Part shown: in pieces, positions 1 through 9,139 of the stretch | Position numbering within the stretch: position 1 is the first letter of the stretch | Layout: the number at the start of each line of letters is the position of its first letter | Assembly (NCBI RefSeq): GCF_005117025.1 | Contig: NZ_SWCO01000009.1 | Span: 124,001 to 188,000 of the forward strand | DNA length: 64,000 nucleotides | Source: Alteromonas portus | Lineage (GTDB): Bacteria; Pseudomonadota; Gammaproteobacteria; Enterobacterales; Alteromonadaceae | Direction: 5' to 3' | Made by a program: the position numbers and the translations under genes | The notes under the pieces: model-generated | What the model saw: only the letters and a program-made list of their open reading frames with translations | What the model was told of the DNA's origin: nothing | Database searches by the model: none

Positions 1-1089
1 ACGAGAATAGTTATTAATAGATTGAAGTGTTCTTTTAACCCACGCATTTAGGGTGCTTTTAGCACTGCGGCCTCTTGAGAGACCAAGAGCTAATAATGCA
101 TCCGAGAATGTTAAATACTGGTCTTGTCTTTGTGACTTCAAACCATCAACTGGAGGGTATTGATTCGGATTTTCTTCCAAGAACTTCGCTAATTCTCTTG
201 GCTTCTCAGAAATCTTTCTTACCCGATTTATTGCCTCTTCGCATAAATCTGCCATTGTTGCAGGTATTGGTTTGTCATGATGACCGAAACCTTTCTCACC
301 ATAGATGTTTAAAAATAGCTCGTCACCTCCAGAGACCTTTTCCTTTCGAACTAAGCAGTTGTGCCTAAGCTCCAGAAGCTCTCCTGTTCTTGATGGAGCC
401 GACATTGCGATAACCACCATCGATGTAACTACAATATCTCTGGGATCTTGTGGATTTGATGAAAATATTTCTGCTAGGGCTTGTAAAGATTCCTCGCTTG
501 GTAATTTGCTTGATGCTTTATTGGCGTTCTCACGATGACCAGTACTGAAATCTTTGTCTCTGGAAATGGGATTTTTCCAAGTTAATGCATGTTTTAACAT
601 GCCGTTGTCATTTAGAAACTGACTCAGTTTTTGAATGGCGTTACCGACTCGATATGCTCTACTTGGTGAATAGTTCCCTATCGTCTCACTAGCCGCTTGA
701 TCAAGAATATAGCCGTTAATTAACGTTATGCTTGGGGCAACTTTTAGACTCAAAAAGGCCTTATCAAGCATCCTCAGTGCAGCAATTTCAATTACATCTT
801 TTCTGTCATTGATAGTGTGCTCGTATCTAATATACGCCTTAGCAAAGTCACGGATAGCAGATTCAATCCAGTATTCTTCCTTGGCATTCTTTGGATATGC
901 CATCTTTGAGTTCAGACCAGCTTTTAAGAAAGTTACATTTTTCCATTTGCCCCAATCATTTGCCGCCCAATCAAGAGGTTCATTATCCAAGTCAAATGAA
1001 GTTAGACTCTTCGCAAACTGAATAAACTTTTCAACTTGCTGTTCTGCATTTAATTCCGCTTTAGGTTTGAAGAAAACGATACTACTCAT
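1..1089 (-). CDS. Third gene of a tyrosine-recombinase trio (C-terminus cut off by window edge)
   Basis: This reading frame is open from an ATG at 1089 to the window edge, giving at least 362 residues. A strong ribosome binding site (GGAGGAA) lies just upstream of the ATG. The gene overlaps the stop codon of the preceding recombinase by 8 bp, so the two are probably translationally coupled. The N-terminal half is not recognisable. From about residue 225 there is a segment (SAPSRTGELLELR) that looks like box I of tyrosine recombinases, with the first catalytic arginine. The box II residues and the tyrosine would lie beyond the edge. The likely role is DNA strand exchange, or help for it, during movement of a genomic island. 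It could be the large member of a gamma-mobile-trio (GMT) or Tn554-like set, but the family assignment is an inference. Confidence 0.75.
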   Translation of the reverse strand, partial: MSSIVFFKPKAELNAEQQVEKFIQFAKSLTSFDLDNEPLDWAANDWGKWKNVTFLKAGLNSKMAYPKNAKEEYWIESAIRDFAKAYIRYEHTINDRKDVIEIAALRMLDKAFLSLKVAPSITLINGYILDQAASETIGNYSPSRAYRVGNAIQKLSQFLNDNGMLKHALTWKNPISRDKDFSTGHRENANKASSKLPSEESLQALAEIFSSNPQDPRDIVVTSMVVIAMSAPSRTGELLELRHNCLVRKEKVSGGDELFLNIYGEKGFGHHDKPIPATMADLCEEAINRVRKISEKPRELAKFLEENPNQYPPVDGLKSQRQDQYLTFSDALLALGLSRGRSAKSTLNAWVKRTLQSINNYSR

Positions 1090-2614
1090 CGTATTCCTCC
1101 GTTGCAGCGTCCTTTATCTCTGCACAACGATCAATCACATTTTGTACAGCAAGGATCGTCCTATCTATTTGACTAGCAATAGTTAAATCACCCGTTATTG
1201 CTATTATCTCTTCTCTTTCCCTTAACTTGTCTTCCAAAACCTCATGATGAGGTGCATCCAACCACGGCTCGAATCGGTTGCATGTATAACAAGCGACTGG
1301 AGCATAAGCGTTACAAAAGCCTTTCGAACCGCAGTTACCTAGATAATCCTGTCCAGTCTCAGTTCTAATGCGACTTGTCGAATCGTTGCGTCTTGTGGCT
1401 TCAGTCTCATCCTTGATGATATGACCAGCAAACGCTTGCGCCAAAGGAGCTAAATATTCGCAGAGTTTTTTGTCGAGTCTTTCTGCAATTTCAGGTGTAG
1501 ATTCAATATATACACCAGCATTTTGATTATCTTCGTGATCTAATGCCCTAGCTATGGGAGCGACTCCATAGCCCTCCCTTGCCATGTCGCTTCCAACCGT
1601 TCTTCTAAACCTTGTCCCTGTAAGGATTAAAGTCCTGCCAGTTCTTTCTGAGATGATATTTAATTGAGCTTGAATGTATTTCAGGTCCTTGTTGAATTGA
1701 ACATAGTTAGCATGATGAGTTTCACTTATCTCAATCTCAGACTTTGGGGGATTTTTCGAAAATTCGCTGTAATTTGGAAAAAGAGGAAGATCTTTAGCAA
1801 TGTGGGCAAGACCTATTTCATTAACTACACTCTCATGGTATTTCTCTACCGCCAACATCAAATCATTACTAATCTCAAACTTAGTAAACTGCCCCCTAAA
1901 TGCACAACCACGCTGTTTACCTCTTGGCATATTCACAAAAGTTCTGCCTTCGGTATAGAAATCACTAAACCGTAATTCAGATATTTGTATCGTGCGAAAC
2001 CCTCTTTGAACCAGTAGTAATAGATACAAATATTGTCTTAAAGCAATGCGGTCTTCCGAAAGTGCATTATGAGCTTGGTCTAAGATAGCTTTTAATTCTA
2101 TAGGTGTGAAAGGACCCTGGTCAGGGTCATTGCTCTTAACGGCTCCTCCTTTTTGATTACCTTTAAATTTAATCTTTCTGATAGATTTTATGAAGTCCTC
2201 AGTAATCCCGTATATTCCGCTTTGATACCAAAATATTAAAAAACTTCTTATGGTGGAAAGTTGATATTCTCGTTCTTTCCCAAGCACATGCTTGCGAGAA
2301 TAAAACTGAGATTTATCTAAGATATCGATATCGGGGCTTTCTTTTGCCCACATTGAAATATAAGAGGCAACGTTTGAAACTGTTCGAGATGATCTAGTTC
2401 TAGCAAATCCAGCGAGAGCTAACCGAAAATAGGGTTTCAAATCATCACTGAAAGCGTTTACTACTTTTCTCAAGTATAGGTCTTTTCCTTCATAATGCGA
2501 CAACCGCCAATTGTCCTGTATTGGTACATATGTAAAGCCGTCCACATTACGATATTCCTTATTTAATAACTCTAATAGTTCTGAATCACTGAGCCTTTTT
2601 GCGAGCACCGACAC
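1082..2614 (-). CDS. Site-specific tyrosine recombinase, second gene of trio
   Basis: A 510-residue tyrosine-recombinase-family protein. Box I is visible near residue 205 (QRGFRTIQISELRFSD). Box II is a divergent TGTRFRRT near residue 333, where the usual HxxR histidine is not histidine. A DHEDNQNAGVYIE segment supplies a candidate nucleophile tyrosine near residue 370. The C-terminus carries a cysteine cluster (CGSKGFC, then CYTC, about residues 428-444) that could bind zinc, followed by a helical tail. The start is a GTG that overlaps the stop of the upstream recombinase by one base (TAGTG) and is preceded by AGGGGA. Tight coupling on both sides indicates one operon. The likely role is integration and excision of the island that extends to the left of the window. 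Confidence 0.88.
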   Translation of the reverse strand: MSVLAKRLSDSELLELLNKEYRNVDGFTYVPIQDNWRLSHYEGKDLYLRKVVNAFSDDLKPYFRLALAGFARTRSSRTVSNVASYISMWAKESPDIDILDKSQFYSRKHVLGKEREYQLSTIRSFLIFWYQSGIYGITEDFIKSIRKIKFKGNQKGGAVKSNDPDQGPFTPIELKAILDQAHNALSEDRIALRQYLYLLLLVQRGFRTIQISELRFSDFYTEGRTFVNMPRGKQRGCAFRGQFTKFEISNDLMLAVEKYHESVVNEIGLAHIAKDLPLFPNYSEFSKNPPKSEIEISETHHANYVQFNKDLKYIQAQLNIISERTGRTLILTGTRFRRTVGSDMAREGYGVAPIARALDHEDNQNAGVYIESTPEIAERLDKKLCEYLAPLAQAFAGHIIKDETEATRRNDSTSRIRTETGQDYLGNCGSKGFCNAYAPVACYTCNRFEPWLDAPHHEVLEDKLREREEIIAITGDLTIASQIDRTILAVQNVIDRCAEIKDAATEEYDE

Positions 2615-3840
2615 TAATCTTCCCCTTCATCTTTTTTCGACATTAACGCTAATTTAATGTCTCTATTTCGTAGTGCTTCATTCGCTTTTTCCCTTGCATA
2701 TCGTTTATTGTAGTGCTCTTGCGAGTTACCCGTAGAACTCCATCCCATATGGTATGAGCGAATTTGAGCGTCAGTTGCAGCCTTGTCTTCCGCTCCTAAG
2801 TGAGAAAATTTTTCATCTATGAGTTTTGAAATTTTGTAGTTCATGTGGTGTCTAAACAGATGGGGGTGCAAACCTGATAAATCTTCTACTTTTCTGTTAA
2901 GAGTCCTAAATACAAGATTCAAAGATTGTAACGATAAAGGCTCTCCTTTGTTTCTTTTATGGCTAACGAAAAGAAGTTCATGTCTTTTAGCTCGTTTTGA
3001 TACTCCCCTATGTTTGGATACATATTCATGCATCAAATCAATTAAGGAGTCGCTTAGAGGAATATTTCTTTCCCTAGTTTTCGTATTTGGTTGAGACAGT
3101 CTAGAGTCATCAAGAGCATCGTGCCTTCTTTTTACAGCTAGTTGATTTGATTGAAAATTGATGTCGCTTATTCGTATACCTAACAACTCCCCCCTTCTAA
3201 TGCCTGTTTCATATAACAGACATACTATTAGTTGATTTCTGACTCTAATCCCTAAGTCAGAAGTCCAAGGATTGTCACTAGAGCTTGGTTCTATAGCGTT
3301 GAAAAGAAGCGACAATATTTTATCTGATATCGCTTTCTCTTCTTTTATCTTTTTATATGAATTATCTCTCGGTTGTCTAGTTTTAATGAATGCATCAAGG
3401 TCTATTTCGGCTTGTTTTCTCTCTTCTGAACTAGATAAAAAACGGTAGAGAAATTTAAGATAATTCTTAATACTTGCGGCTCTATTTCGGTAAGTTTTCA
3501 CCGATACGAATTTGTAAGACCTTGGGTGAATGGCAACACCTGAACAAAGGTTAGAAATTGTTGGTTTGTCGTAATTTAGGAAGTCGAGTAACCTTTCTAG
3601 CTCCACTTGGTTTAGAAAGTTGCCTTCAGCCAACCTTTGCTCAATTTGAATATCTTGGTTCTTTAACCACTGTATAAAGAGACGGATACACTCTAAGACA
3701 TTTTTTTTTGTATTGTGAGAAGTATTAAGAAATTCTCTAGATATGTGGAGAGTGGAATAGAAATGTGGAATACCATTCTCTAACAAAACAGGCACTCTTA
3801 ACCCATTCTGCATTTTGATCATTGTTATTTTACTTAGCAC
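2614..3840 (-). CDS. Site-specific tyrosine recombinase, first gene of trio
   Basis: A classic phage-integrase-type recombinase of about 408 residues. The N-terminal SAM-like DNA-binding half is followed by the catalytic half. Box I is ETGIRRGELLGIR, box II is HPHLFRHH (the HxxR motif), then HMGW and EHYNKRY with the candidate nucleophile tyrosine. I prefer the GTG at 3840 because a near-perfect Shine-Dalgarno sequence (GGGGTGAT) lies five bases upstream. An in-frame ATG at 3867 has no such site. It is the promoter-proximal gene of the trio and lies next to the ssb terminator, so the 3841-4006 gap probably holds the island end. The local base composition is AT-richer than in the housekeeping genes. 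Confidence 0.9.
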   Translation of the reverse strand: MLSKITMIKMQNGLRVPVLLENGIPHFYSTLHISREFLNTSHNTKKNVLECIRLFIQWLKNQDIQIEQRLAEGNFLNQVELERLLDFLNYDKPTISNLCSGVAIHPRSYKFVSVKTYRNRAASIKNYLKFLYRFLSSSEERKQAEIDLDAFIKTRQPRDNSYKKIKEEKAISDKILSLLFNAIEPSSSDNPWTSDLGIRVRNQLIVCLLYETGIRRGELLGIRISDINFQSNQLAVKRRHDALDDSRLSQPNTKTRERNIPLSDSLIDLMHEYVSKHRGVSKRAKRHELLFVSHKRNKGEPLSLQSLNLVFRTLNRKVEDLSGLHPHLFRHHMNYKISKLIDEKFSHLGAEDKAATDAQIRSYHMGWSSTGNSQEHYNKRYAREKANEALRNRDIKLALMSKKDEGED

Positions 3841-3930
3841 ATCATCACCCCACAAAACGTTACACATTTAAATATGTATCACATTATGAAGAGCGGTCAA
3901 GTAATCATTACAAGATTTTTTACTCTAGAA

Positions 3931-3958
3931 AAAACAAAACCCCTTTAAAAAGGGGCTT
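3931..3958 (-). terminator. Rho-independent terminator of ssb
   Basis: A GC-rich hairpin (CCCCTTT at 3940-3946 pairing with AAAGGGG at 3949-3955) is followed on the minus strand by a T-rich tract (complement of 3929-3939). It lies about 50 bases past the ssb stop codon and marks the boundary between ssb and the recombinase operon. Confidence 0.8.
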
Positions 3959-4006
3959 GCTAACATAAGAGTATTCTTAAACGTTACACTTTATATATTA
4001 TGACCA

Positions 4007-4591
4007 TTAGAACGGAATATCGTCGTCGAAGTCAAAATCTGGCTCAGCCATTGGCGGGTTCTTTGGCTGACCTTGGTTACCACCTTGAGGCGCTTGATTG
4101 TAGCCACCACCTTGGTTTGCGTTGTAGCCGCCCTGCTGACCACCGCCTTGCTGTGGCGCTTGGTTATAGCCGCCCTGCGCAGGAGCTTGATTGTAACCAC
4201 CTTGGTTGTTTTGAGGACGTTGGTAACCACCGTTACCGCCGCCACCTTCACCACCACGACCGCCAAGCATTTGCATTTGGTCTACGATAATTTCAGTGGT
4301 GTATTTATCTTGGCCTTGTTGATCTTGCCACTTACGCGTTTGCAATTTACCTTCAACGTAAATTTGCGAGCCCTTTTTCAGGTACTCTCCGGCAATTTCT
4401 GCTAAGCGACGGTACATTGTAAGGCGGTGCCACTCAGTGCGCTCTTGAACCTGACCCTGTTGGTCTTTCCAGCTTTCGCTAGTTGCTAGGCTTAAGTTCG
4501 CAACGGCGTTTCCGTTAGGCATGTATCTAACTTCAGGATCATTGCCAAGGTTTCCAACAAGAATAACCTTATTAACGCCTTTCGTTGCCAT
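4007..4591 (-). CDS. ssb: Single-stranded DNA-binding protein
   Basis: SSB coats single-stranded DNA during replication, repair and recombination and recruits partners through its acidic tail. The N-terminal OB fold (about residues 1-110) begins with the family's typical [18 protein letters not shown] glycine/glutamine/asparagine-rich linker (about 112-180) contains repeats of GGYNQAP. The protein ends in the conserved tip DFDDDIPF. At 194 residues the length is normal. The ATG has a good ribosome binding site (AGGAGAC). In related genomes ssb commonly lies near an MFS gene and uvrA. Here about 10 kb of galactose and other genes separate them. I could not find a CTG-N10-CAG LexA box upstream. 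Confidence 0.97.
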   Translation of the reverse strand: MATKGVNKVILVGNLGNDPEVRYMPNGNAVANLSLATSESWKDQQGQVQERTEWHRLTMYRRLAEIAGEYLKKGSQIYVEGKLQTRKWQDQQGQDKYTTEIIVDQMQMLGGRGGEGGGGNGGYQRPQNNQGGYNQAPAQGGYNQAPQQGGGQQGGYNANQGGGYNQAPQGGNQGQPKNPPMAEPDFDFDDDIPF

Positions 4592-4821
4592 TGATGTCTC
4601 CTGTAACGTTTTTAGTGGCTTGCTGTATAACTCTTATTAGTACGACATCAGCAAGCGCGAAAGTTCATCGAATATTAGCCGATTAGTATACCGTATTTTA
4701 TGAGGAAAAATTGAAGTTTTTCGCCACATGTTTACGTTACTAACTGCAACACGCTCTAGAACTTAACAAAATTTATTGCCAGCGTCTTCTGAACTTTCGC
4801 GTTGTTTTTTGCAAATACAAA

Positions 4822-4851
4822 CAAGGGCGTTGATATTAAAAACGCCCTTTA
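4822..4851 (-). terminator. Terminator downstream of the sodium/galactose symporter
   Basis: The inverted repeat AAGGGCGTT (4823-4831) and AACGCCCTT (4841-4849) forms a 9 bp stem. On the minus strand it is followed by a T-rich run (TTGTTTGTATTTG). It starts eight bases past the symporter stop codon. Confidence 0.8.
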
Positions 4852-4858
4852 TTATTTA

Positions 4859-6421
4859 CTACCACCACGCAATATAAAACGCAGCGGTAAGGATCACCAC
4901 AGCAATTGACGCAACGTTAAAACCAGATGTGGTTTTGAACTGGACTTCATTAAGGTCAACCGCATTTTTACTAATCCCCTTCTTCTCTAGCAGAGAAACA
5001 ACTACAGCCAAAGCAATGCAAAGCAGGAAAACAAGTCCCACACGGTCGATAAACGGCAGTTCTGGCCAAAACAGCCAGAATATTAAGCTTAATAAAAATG
5101 AGCCTAGCGCTGCAAGCAGACCACCGTTTGCCGTAGTTTTCTTCCAGAACATTCCCAATACGAACAATGCGCAGATACCTGGCGTAAAGAAACCGGTAAA
5201 CTCTTGAATGTATTGGAATGCTTGATCGAAATTGCCTAAAAGTGGTTTAGCCACCACCATTGCTATGATAAGCGCTATCAAGCTTACAATTCGTCCTACT
5301 TTAACGTAATGTTGCTGCGACTCGTTAGGGCGCTTATCTTTATAAAGATCCATGGTGAAGATAGTAGAAACGCTGTTTGTCATTGATGCAAGTGATGACA
5401 CAATCGCCGCCACAAGCGCAGCGAAGATAATACCTTTAAGGCCAACCGGCATTAGCGTCATTAGGCTTGGGTATGCTTGGTCCGGCTTAGCTAAGTCAGG
5501 CACTATTAGTACTGCTGCAATACCAGGCAACACCACAATAAGCGGCATAAGCAGCTTTAGAAATGCTGCAAACGCGATCCCTTTCTGGGCTTCTTGAACA
5601 TTTTTTGCCGCCAACGTACGCTGAATAATGTACTGATTAAAGCCCCAATACGACAGGTTCATTATCCACATACCGCCAATCAATACAGAAATGCCCGGCA
5701 AATCCATATAGTGCGGGTTGTCTTTTGACAAAATCATGTCAAATTTTTCAGGGAGCTTGTTAGTTAAATCAACAAAACCTTGGATGGCCCCATTACCGTC
5801 GCTGATTAAGTTTAACGCGGTATATGACAGGAATAATCCGCCGACGACTAACAGCACCACTTGAATAATATCGGTTAATGCTACTGCTTTCAGGCCGCCA
5901 TAAAGTGAATAGGTTAACGAGAAAAGGCCTAAGAACATCATGCCGTAAAACATATCTACACCGGCAATAGTATTAATAGCCAAGGCTCCCAACCACAACA
6001 CTGCAGTAAGGTTAACAAAAACATACACGCCTAACCAAAAGATAGCCATTACCTTACGGACGCGATGGTCGTATCGCTGTTCTAAAAATTGAGGCATGGT
6101 GTAGATTTTATGCTTTAGAAAGATAGGTAAGAAGAACTTGCCCACAATAAGCAGTGTAATGGCGGCCATCCATTCATACGACGCTATGGCAAGCCCCAAT
6201 TGATAACCCGAGCCCGACATACCAATAATTTGTTCAGCTGAGATGTTCGCCGCGATAAGCGATGCGCCAATTGCCCACCATGGCAGGCTTGAACCTGCTA
6301 AAAAGTAATCGTTTGTGTCTTTTTGATGGCCCTTCTTTTCGCGCGAAACCCACCACGCAATTCCAATAAGCGCAAAGACGTATACCACGAATAACGTGAT
6401 ATCTATTGATGCTAATTTCAT
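4859..6421 (-). CDS. sglT: Sodium/galactose symporter, SSS family (vSGLT-like)
   Basis: An inner-membrane sodium-solute symporter of about 520 residues with the multi-helix SSS fold. It is very close to Vibrio parahaemolyticus vSGLT. Segments that form the vSGLT galactose and sodium sites are conserved: ISAEQIIGMSGSGY, the ASYEWM segment, YWGFNQYIIQRTLAAK, AQKGIAFAAFLK and FQYIQE. Galactose is therefore the likely substrate. I chose the ATG at 6421. A longer frame would begin at a TTG at 6433 that lacks a ribosome binding site. The gene lies downstream of galTK but is separated from it by a terminator, so it probably has its own promoter. It supplies galactose to the Leloir enzymes next door. 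Confidence 0.93.
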   Translation of the reverse strand: MKLASIDITLFVVYVFALIGIAWWVSREKKGHQKDTNDYFLAGSSLPWWAIGASLIAANISAEQIIGMSGSGYQLGLAIASYEWMAAITLLIVGKFFLPIFLKHKIYTMPQFLEQRYDHRVRKVMAIFWLGVYVFVNLTAVLWLGALAINTIAGVDMFYGMMFLGLFSLTYSLYGGLKAVALTDIIQVVLLVVGGLFLSYTALNLISDGNGAIQGFVDLTNKLPEKFDMILSKDNPHYMDLPGISVLIGGMWIMNLSYWGFNQYIIQRTLAAKNVQEAQKGIAFAAFLKLLMPLIVVLPGIAAVLIVPDLAKPDQAYPSLMTLMPVGLKGIIFAALVAAIVSSLASMTNSVSTIFTMDLYKDKRPNESQQHYVKVGRIVSLIALIIAMVVAKPLLGNFDQAFQYIQEFTGFFTPGICALFVLGMFWKKTTANGGLLAALGSFLLSLIFWLFWPELPFIDRVGLVFLLCIALAVVVSLLEKKGISKNAVDLNEVQFKTTSGFNVASIAVVILTAAFYIAWW

Positions 6422-6774
6422 AGTTTTTCCCAAAGTTCTTATTTTGGGTGCGGCGATTATTATGCAGGGTACACAGGTGAAAAATTGTTTTTATTATTCT
6501 ATTGGTTTTTGCCACACCAGTGTCACGTGATTAAGACGCGTTTTGCAAAACATAATCATTCACTGAGTGGTTTAAAAGCCCACTAATTAACCCATCATGT
6601 TTGTGCACGCAGTATTAGTATCACATTTCATTTACTTTTTTTAACTATAAATTTGCACTTTTTGTAAAAAAGCCGCATCAAATAGATGCGGCCCAAGGGA
6701 CACCAACAATTCTAAAGAATAGGATTGTTTGAAAAAGGGAGAGAGTTGTTTTTAAACATGCTGTTTGTGTATTG
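6422..6774. other. Intergenic region between galK and the symporter gene
   Basis: These 350 bases hold the galTK terminator (near 6672) and the presumed symporter promoter. The rest is AT-rich. A CGTTTT-containing stretch near 6537-6550 is only a weak match to the GalR operator, so I do not call an operator here. Confidence 0.5.
6658..6692 (-). terminator. Terminator of galTK
   Basis: A perfect 8 bp stem GCCGCATC (6672-6679) and GATGCGGC (6685-6692) with a five-base loop is followed on the minus strand by TTTTTTACAAAAA. It is a textbook intrinsic terminator about 80 bases past the galK stop. Confidence 0.88.
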
Positions 6775-7914
6775 CTAGGCGAATGCACCTTGAGTTGCAG
6801 TACATACATAGATATCTGCTTGATATCCGGTCTCGTCGAAATATTTGTCAGCCACAACGCGTTTCACAGCATCAACTTTGTCGGTAGGTGCAAGAGCTAC
6901 TACGCAGCCGCCGAACCCGCCGCCAGTCATACGAACACCACCTGATTTACCTAGCACATCACCTATGATCTCGACCAAATAATCAATTGGGCGTACGGTA
7001 ATTTCGAAGTCGTCACGCATAGAGATGTGAGACTGCGCCATGGCTTCACTAACCGTTTCAATGTCGCCTGATTTTAGCGCTTGGCTCGCAGTTAAGGTAC
7101 GTGCGTTCTCAGTAATAATATGTTTCGCACGGCGATAAACCACTTCTGGCATATGCGCTTTAGCGGTTTCTAGCATCTCCATGGTTGCTTCGCGCAACGA
7201 CGAAACACCCAGTAACGACGCGCCTTGTTCACATTGCTGGCGACGCAAGTTGTATTCACTATCCACCAAACCGCGTTTTACATTCGAGTTAATGATCACG
7301 ATTTGGTGTGAGTCAGGAAGTGGTGAGTGCTCAATGGCTAACGATTGACAATCTAGCAGCATTGCCATACCTTCATTACCCATGGCAGAAATTAACTGAT
7401 CCATGATTCCGCAAGAACAGCCTACGAAGGTATTTTCAGCTTTTTGGCCCAACAGCGCAGCCTGTACACCGTCTAATGGCAACTCATATAACGCGCTCAG
7501 TGCTTTTAATATAGCCACTTCAAATGATGCCGAACTGCTTAACCCCGCGCCTTGCGGTACATTACCCGTTACCAGTAAATTAGCACCACCAAAATCAGGC
7601 ATTGCCTCTTTTAGCACTTTCACTACGCCGCGAACATAGTTTGCCCAACCTTGCTCCTCGTCATAGTTAATGTCTGATAATGAAAACTGGTTCTGCTGGT
7701 TCTCGTAGTCCATCGCAGTAACTACAATATCGTTATCTTCCCGTTTTGTAGCGGCAACCCAGGTCCCAAAATTGATTGCAGCAGGAAAAACGAACCCTTC
7801 ATTATAATCGGTGTGTTCACCAATGATGTTCACTCGACCGGGCGCGTGTGCAATCAGAGTAGGCTCATTGCCGTAATGCGCTTCAAATGTAGAAGAAAGT
7901 ACTTGGTTATCCAT
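6775..7914 (-). CDS. galK: Galactokinase
   Basis: GalK phosphorylates galactose with ATP to galactose-1-phosphate, the first committed step of the Leloir pathway. It is a GHMP-superfamily kinase of 379 residues. The galactokinase signature [17 protein letters not shown] is near residue 28. The ATP-binding loop is [14 protein letters not shown]. The C-terminal GHMP motif is MTGGGFGGC. The ATG at 7914 overlaps the galT stop by 8 bp, so the genes are coupled. In-frame ATG and GTG codons at 7920 and 7926 are possible alternative starts. The operon ends at the terminator near 6672. Confidence 0.97.
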   Translation of the reverse strand: MDNQVLSSTFEAHYGNEPTLIAHAPGRVNIIGEHTDYNEGFVFPAAINFGTWVAATKREDNDIVVTAMDYENQQNQFSLSDINYDEEQGWANYVRGVVKVLKEAMPDFGGANLLVTGNVPQGAGLSSSASFEVAILKALSALYELPLDGVQAALLGQKAENTFVGCSCGIMDQLISAMGNEGMAMLLDCQSLAIEHSPLPDSHQIVIINSNVKRGLVDSEYNLRRQQCEQGASLLGVSSLREATMEMLETAKAHMPEVVYRRAKHIITENARTLTASQALKSGDIETVSEAMAQSHISMRDDFEITVRPIDYLVEIIGDVLGKSGGVRMTGGGFGGCVVALAPTDKVDAVKRVVADKYFDETGYQADIYVCTATQGAFA

Positions 7915-8962
7915 TAGCATTCTCACGTTTCTTATAGTGCACCGTAGACAGTGCTTTTAATCTGTCAGCCGCCTGCTCAGGGGTTAAATCTCGTTGTGCT
8001 TCTGCCATCATTTCATATCCAACCATAAACTTACGTACGCTTGCTGAGCGCAATAGTGGCGGGAAGAAATGTGCATGCAGTGTCCACTCAGGATGGTCTA
8101 CATTATCAAATGGTGCACTGTGCCAGCCCATTGAATATGGGAAAGATGTCTCAAATAAATTGTCGTATTTTGCCGTTATCTCACCAATAATTTTGGCAAG
8201 TGAAAGCGATTGTGAATCTGACAGCTTATGCAAAGATTGAACGTCAAAACGCGGCAATAACAGCGTTTCAAATGGCCATGCTGCCCAATACGGAACTACC
8301 ACAACCCAATCTTCGTTTTGGCAGACTACGCGCTCTTGCTTTATCACTTCTTGCTCAGCGTAGTCCAACAACATAGGTGTTTCGTTTTCAGCAAAGTACT
8401 GCTTCAGCTGCACTACTTTTCTTGCTGGGTCTGTAGGTATGTGCTGCTGTGCCCATACTTGACCATGCGGGTGCGGATTTGAACACCCCATCATTGAACC
8501 TTTGTTTTCAAAAACCTGTACCCAACGATAGCTTTCACCTAGTTCAGCGGTTTGGGCTTTCCACGTATTGACCACATCTAACCGTTCATCATCAGTCAGC
8601 TCAGGAAGTGTTTTGCTGTGATCAGGTGAGAAACAAATAACGCGACTGCAGCCTTGTTCGGTTTCAAATTGGAACAGCCCTTTCTTCTCACTGGCCTGCG
8701 CAGTGTCTTGTTTAAGCGCGGCGAAATCGTTCTGGAAAACGAACGTGCCTTTATAATCTGGATTAACCTCTCCGTTAACCCGTGTATTCGTTGGACAAAG
8801 ATAGCAAGTCGGGTCGTAGGAAGGTTTTTGTTCATTGTTCGGCTCTTCAGAAGCCCCCTGCCAAGGACGCTTAGCACGGTGTGGTGATACTAGCACCCAC
8901 TCTCCCAACAAAGGGTTAAAACGGCGATGTGGATCATTAGTTGGGTCGAACGGAGTTCCCAT
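7907..8962 (-). CDS. galT: Galactose-1-phosphate uridylyltransferase
   Basis: GalT exchanges UMP between UDP-glucose and galactose-1-phosphate. The 351-residue protein shows the zinc-binding CYLC pair near residue 54. The active-site NPHPHGQVW contains the histidine that carries UMP. The ATG at 8962 is preceded by a purine-rich GAGAGAG. A longer frame would use a GTG at 8968. It is the first gene of the galTK operon and lies just downstream of a GalR-type operator at 9022-9038. The epimerase GalE needed to complete the pathway is not in this window. Confidence 0.97.
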   Translation of the reverse strand: MGTPFDPTNDPHRRFNPLLGEWVLVSPHRAKRPWQGASEEPNNEQKPSYDPTCYLCPTNTRVNGEVNPDYKGTFVFQNDFAALKQDTAQASEKKGLFQFETEQGCSRVICFSPDHSKTLPELTDDERLDVVNTWKAQTAELGESYRWVQVFENKGSMMGCSNPHPHGQVWAQQHIPTDPARKVVQLKQYFAENETPMLLDYAEQEVIKQERVVCQNEDWVVVVPYWAAWPFETLLLPRFDVQSLHKLSDSQSLSLAKIIGEITAKYDNLFETSFPYSMGWHSAPFDNVDHPEWTLHAHFFPPLLRSASVRKFMVGYEMMAEAQRDLTPEQAADRLKALSTVHYKKRENANG

Positions 8963-9006
8963 AATCACTCTCTCTGAATAGACCGGTTACGCTCTAGCAT
9001 AACACG

Positions 9007-9021
9007 TTGGTTTAAAACCAA
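9007..9021. promoter_or_regulatory. Perfect palindrome in the galT promoter region
   Basis: TTGGTTT-A-AAACCAA is a perfect 7-1-7 inverted repeat. It directly abuts the GalR-type operator and lies 45-59 bases upstream of the galT start. It could be a second regulator site or a promoter element. No regulator can be named from sequence. Confidence 0.45.
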
Positions 9022-9038
9022 GGGTTAAACGTTTACCC
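9022..9038. promoter_or_regulatory. Probable GalR operator upstream of galTK
   Basis: The near-perfect palindrome GGGTTAAACGTTTACCC is centred on CG, as expected for LacI/GalR operators. It keeps the AANCGNTT core of the E. coli GalR operator. It lies about 60 bases upstream of galT, whose GalR homologue is encoded 1.4 kb away. Repression relieved by galactose is the likely mode, by analogy. Confidence 0.7.
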
Positions 9039-9085
9039 TAGTAATAATATAGCAATAGATACTGTTTATCAATTAACTAACAAAG

Positions 9086-9119
9086 AAAAATAATTGTTAA
9101 TTTAATAACAATTATTTTC
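9086..9119 (-). terminator. AT-rich hairpin terminator of galM
   Basis: A 13 bp stem (AAAATAATTGTTA at 9087-9099 with TAACAATTATTTT at 9106-9118) lies just past the galM stop on the minus strand and ends in a T run. It is AT-rich, so termination may be partial. Confidence 0.6.
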
Positions 9120-9139
9120 CTTTTACCGGTTAAGTTCGA

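Noticed and set aside
4592-4700. Possible LexA box upstream of ssb (CTGTATAACTC...)
   Set aside because: The right half is wrong. No CTG-N10-CAG spacing exists in this region.
6530-6560. GalR operator upstream of the symporter gene
   Set aside because: Only a CGTTTT half is present and the left arm does not match the galT site.
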